Made by a program: the position numbers and the translations under genes
Part shown: one piece after another, positions 62,808 through 64,000 of the stretch
Layout: each line of letters starts with the position of its first letter
How positions within the stretch are numbered: position 1 is the first letter of the stretch
The notes under the pieces: model-generated
Database searches by the model: none
The model's input: only the letters and a program-made list of their open reading frames with translations
What the model was told of the DNA's origin: nothing
Source: Corallococcus sp. EGB
GTDB taxonomy: Bacteria; Myxococcota; Myxococcia; Myxococcales; Myxococcaceae
NCBI RefSeq assembly: GCF_019968905.1
Contig: NZ_CP079946.1
Span: forward strand, 1,612,001-1,676,000
Direction of reading: 5' to 3'
DNA: 64,000 bases

Positions 62808-62813
62808 CGCCCG
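62796..62813. terminator. Hairpin at the end of the YfhO gene
   Basis: CGGGCG (62796-62801) and CGCCCG (62808-62813) form a 6-bp stem whose 6-base loop holds the stop codon. It lies between converging genes. No T tract follows, so termination is tentative. Confidence 0.3.
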
Positions 62814-62816
62814 GGC

Positions 62817-64000
62817 TCACTTCCGGGGCCTCACGACGCGGAGGAGCTTCCGCTGGAGGATCCGGTGGCGCGCCTCCTCGGTCAGGCGCGTGGACTTCAC
62901 CTCCAGGTAGATGGAGGGATGGTCCGAGTAGAACTTCCCCTCGGACTTCAGGTGCCGGGAGCCGCTCGCGCCCATCAGGCCGGACATGCCGGGGCCCACC
63001 AACTCCAGGTCTTCCGTGTCCGCCTGGTAGAGGCCCATGTAATGGGCAGTGCCGGTGGAGTTCGAGTACTGCTGGTGGAAGCGCGGGATGGCCGCCGTGC
63101 TCTTGTGGGGCAGCATGTACGTGGGCCGGGTCTCCGGCCGGCCGTCGACGTAGACGCCCCGGCTGCCCTGGGTCGTCTCCTGAAGGTCCATGTTGAAGTC
63201 GCCCACCATCACCTGGATGCCCTCGGACGCGCAGAAGGCCTGCAAGGCATTGCGCTCCACGAGCCGCTCCTGCGCGTTGGAGCCCGTCAGCGACGCGCGC
63301 AGGTGCACCCCGGCCACCGTCAGCGAATGGCCATGCGAGTTCCCCAGCGTCACCTTGAGGATGTACTCGTCCTTGGCCTTCAGCTTCGCCTGGATGGACG
63401 CCGTGTTGCGCGTGACGGTGCGGGCCTCCAGGTAGAAGCCGTCGTCCTTCGTGGGGTCCACCTGCCGGTCGATGTCCTCGCGCAGGTAGAGGGCGACCTC
63501 GTTGACGTGCTTGATGCCCTTGACCGTCGTGTCGTCAATCAGGTGCCTGCGGACGTAGGACATCCCCAGGCCGGAGACGTCGATGCGGTCCGGGAACGGC
63601 GAGCCCGTGGGGTTCTCCGACAGGAAGATGAAGACGGGGTAGTGCTTGTAGCCCCGCAGGTTCCGCTCGATGCGCTTCCTGCGCTTGTCGCTCCACTGCG
63701 ACGTGTCCACCCCCGGCCCGTTGCTCTCCAGCCATGACTGGAAGTTGTCGTCATGGTCCTCGTCGCGGACGTGCATGTCGCGGATGAGGTCGCACTCCTG
63801 CTCCACGATGTCCGCGAGCTTCGCCGCGATGTCCGGCCCCTGGAGGAAGTCGCTGGGGGCCAGGCCCGGGACGAGCGGGGCCGCGAGGTTCGCGCCGTCC
63901 ACCCGCATGCCGCTGGCATCGAACGAGGCGTTCAGCCCCTTCACGCCCTGGGTGGTGTTGGCCTTGTAGAACTTCTTCGCGGCGTCGAAGGGGATGAAGA
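62817..64000 (-). CDS. Endonuclease/exonuclease/phosphatase family protein, 5' end cut by window edge
   Basis: The frame remains open through the right edge (in-frame residues FIPFDAAKKFYKANTT lead into GVKGLNASFD), so the start is outside. A GTG at 63944 is inside the frame but unlikely to be the start. The visible part has the family motifs VAGVHLRASLTGS, VMVGDFNMDLQ and FYSDHPSIYLEV, with active-site Asp/Asn and His. It may be a DNase, a phosphatase or a secreted toxin; the window does not decide. Confidence 0.8.
   Translation of the reverse strand, partial: FIPFDAAKKFYKANTTQGVKGLNASFDASGMRVDGANLAAPLVPGLAPSDFLQGPDIAAKLADIVEQECDLIRDMHVRDEDHDDNFQSWLESNGPGVDTSQWSDKRRKRIERNLRGYKHYPVFIFLSENPTGSPFPDRIDVSGLGMSYVRRHLIDDTTVKGIKHVNEVALYLREDIDRQVDPTKDDGFYLEARTVTRNTASIQAKLKAKDEYILKVTLGNSHGHSLTVAGVHLRASLTGSNAQERLVERNALQAFCASEGIQVMVGDFNMDLQETTQGSRGVYVDGRPETRPTYMLPHKSTAAIPRFHQQYSNSTGTAHYMGLYQADTEDLELVGPGMSGLMGASGSRHLKSEGKFYSDHPSIYLEVKSTRLTEEARHRILQRKLLRVVRPRK

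Overview
The window is GC-rich chromosomal DNA (long antisense shadow ORFs run through almost every gene) with the stamp of a myxobacterium, most likely Myxococcaceae (Corallococcus/Myxococcus type). The signs are a Ser/Thr kinase fused to a PilZ domain, many lipoproteins, a lectin-chitinase, a large share of signalling genes, and housekeeping genes with lineage-specific tails and insertions. No phage, insertion sequence, integrase or CRISPR array is visible. Both ends cut genes: an RlmL-like RNA methyltransferase on the left and an endonuclease/exonuclease/phosphatase protein on the right.

Layout. 1-8.2 kb: RNA methyltransferase, ABM monooxygenase, ftsK with a long acidic insertion, zinc-ribbon protein, gatC-gatA-gatB. 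8.1-13.8 kb: nitrilase-fold amidohydrolase, propeller-like protein, 2OG-Fe(II) oxygenase, kinase-PilZ-TPR protein, Cys-rich lipoprotein. 14-19.1 kb: rplU-rpmA-obgE-trmH-lolA-lipoprotein in one direction, with a histone H1-like tail on Obg. 19.3-24 kb, minus strand: RNase J, YajQ, a CBM9/DOMON-like protein and RimO. 24.1-26.2 kb: a BlaI repressor with two operators, translationally coupled to a membrane M56 peptidase fused to an MltD-type lytic transglycosylase. 27.1-30.8 kb, minus strand: a two-ring ClpB-like ATPase fused to a GGQ-less release factor 2 homologue, preceded by an HNH nuclease gene whose 5' side carries two tandem tRNA-like elements.

31-44 kb is mostly single metabolic genes: quinone oxidoreductase, MFS transporter with a divergent MarR, acyl hydrolase lipoprotein, S9 peptidase, GFA protein, FAD dehydrogenase, DUF1059, methyltransferase, Tag glycosylase, VOC protein, HEAT-repeat protein and a RICIN-GH19 chitinase lipoprotein. 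44-50 kb is an operon-like run: VWA lipoprotein-type protein, histidine kinase, response regulator, a small carboxypeptidase-regulatory-like protein homologous to the N-terminus of the VWA protein, and a DJ-1/PfpI protein. 50-53.4 kb: aldehyde dehydrogenase (GapN-like), then a pterin cluster (PTPS-III type, SDR, QueD type). 53.5-57.4 kb: AHSA1-ArsR pair with a duplicated operator sitting in its own promoter, a membrane protein, and an AraC regulator divergent from a membrane-anchored haloalkane-dehalogenase-like hydrolase. 57.4-62.8 kb: DUF3142-like protein, a long secreted repeat protein and a YfhO-like membrane protein.

The strongest candidates for undescribed biology are (1) the AAA+/RF2 fusion with its upstream HNH gene and tRNA-like elements, all linked by sequence to translation or tRNA, and (2) the BlaI / M56-MltD fusion, which looks like a bla-type signalling circuit whose sensor domain has become a cell-wall hydrolase. 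Functions given for both are inference from domain content.
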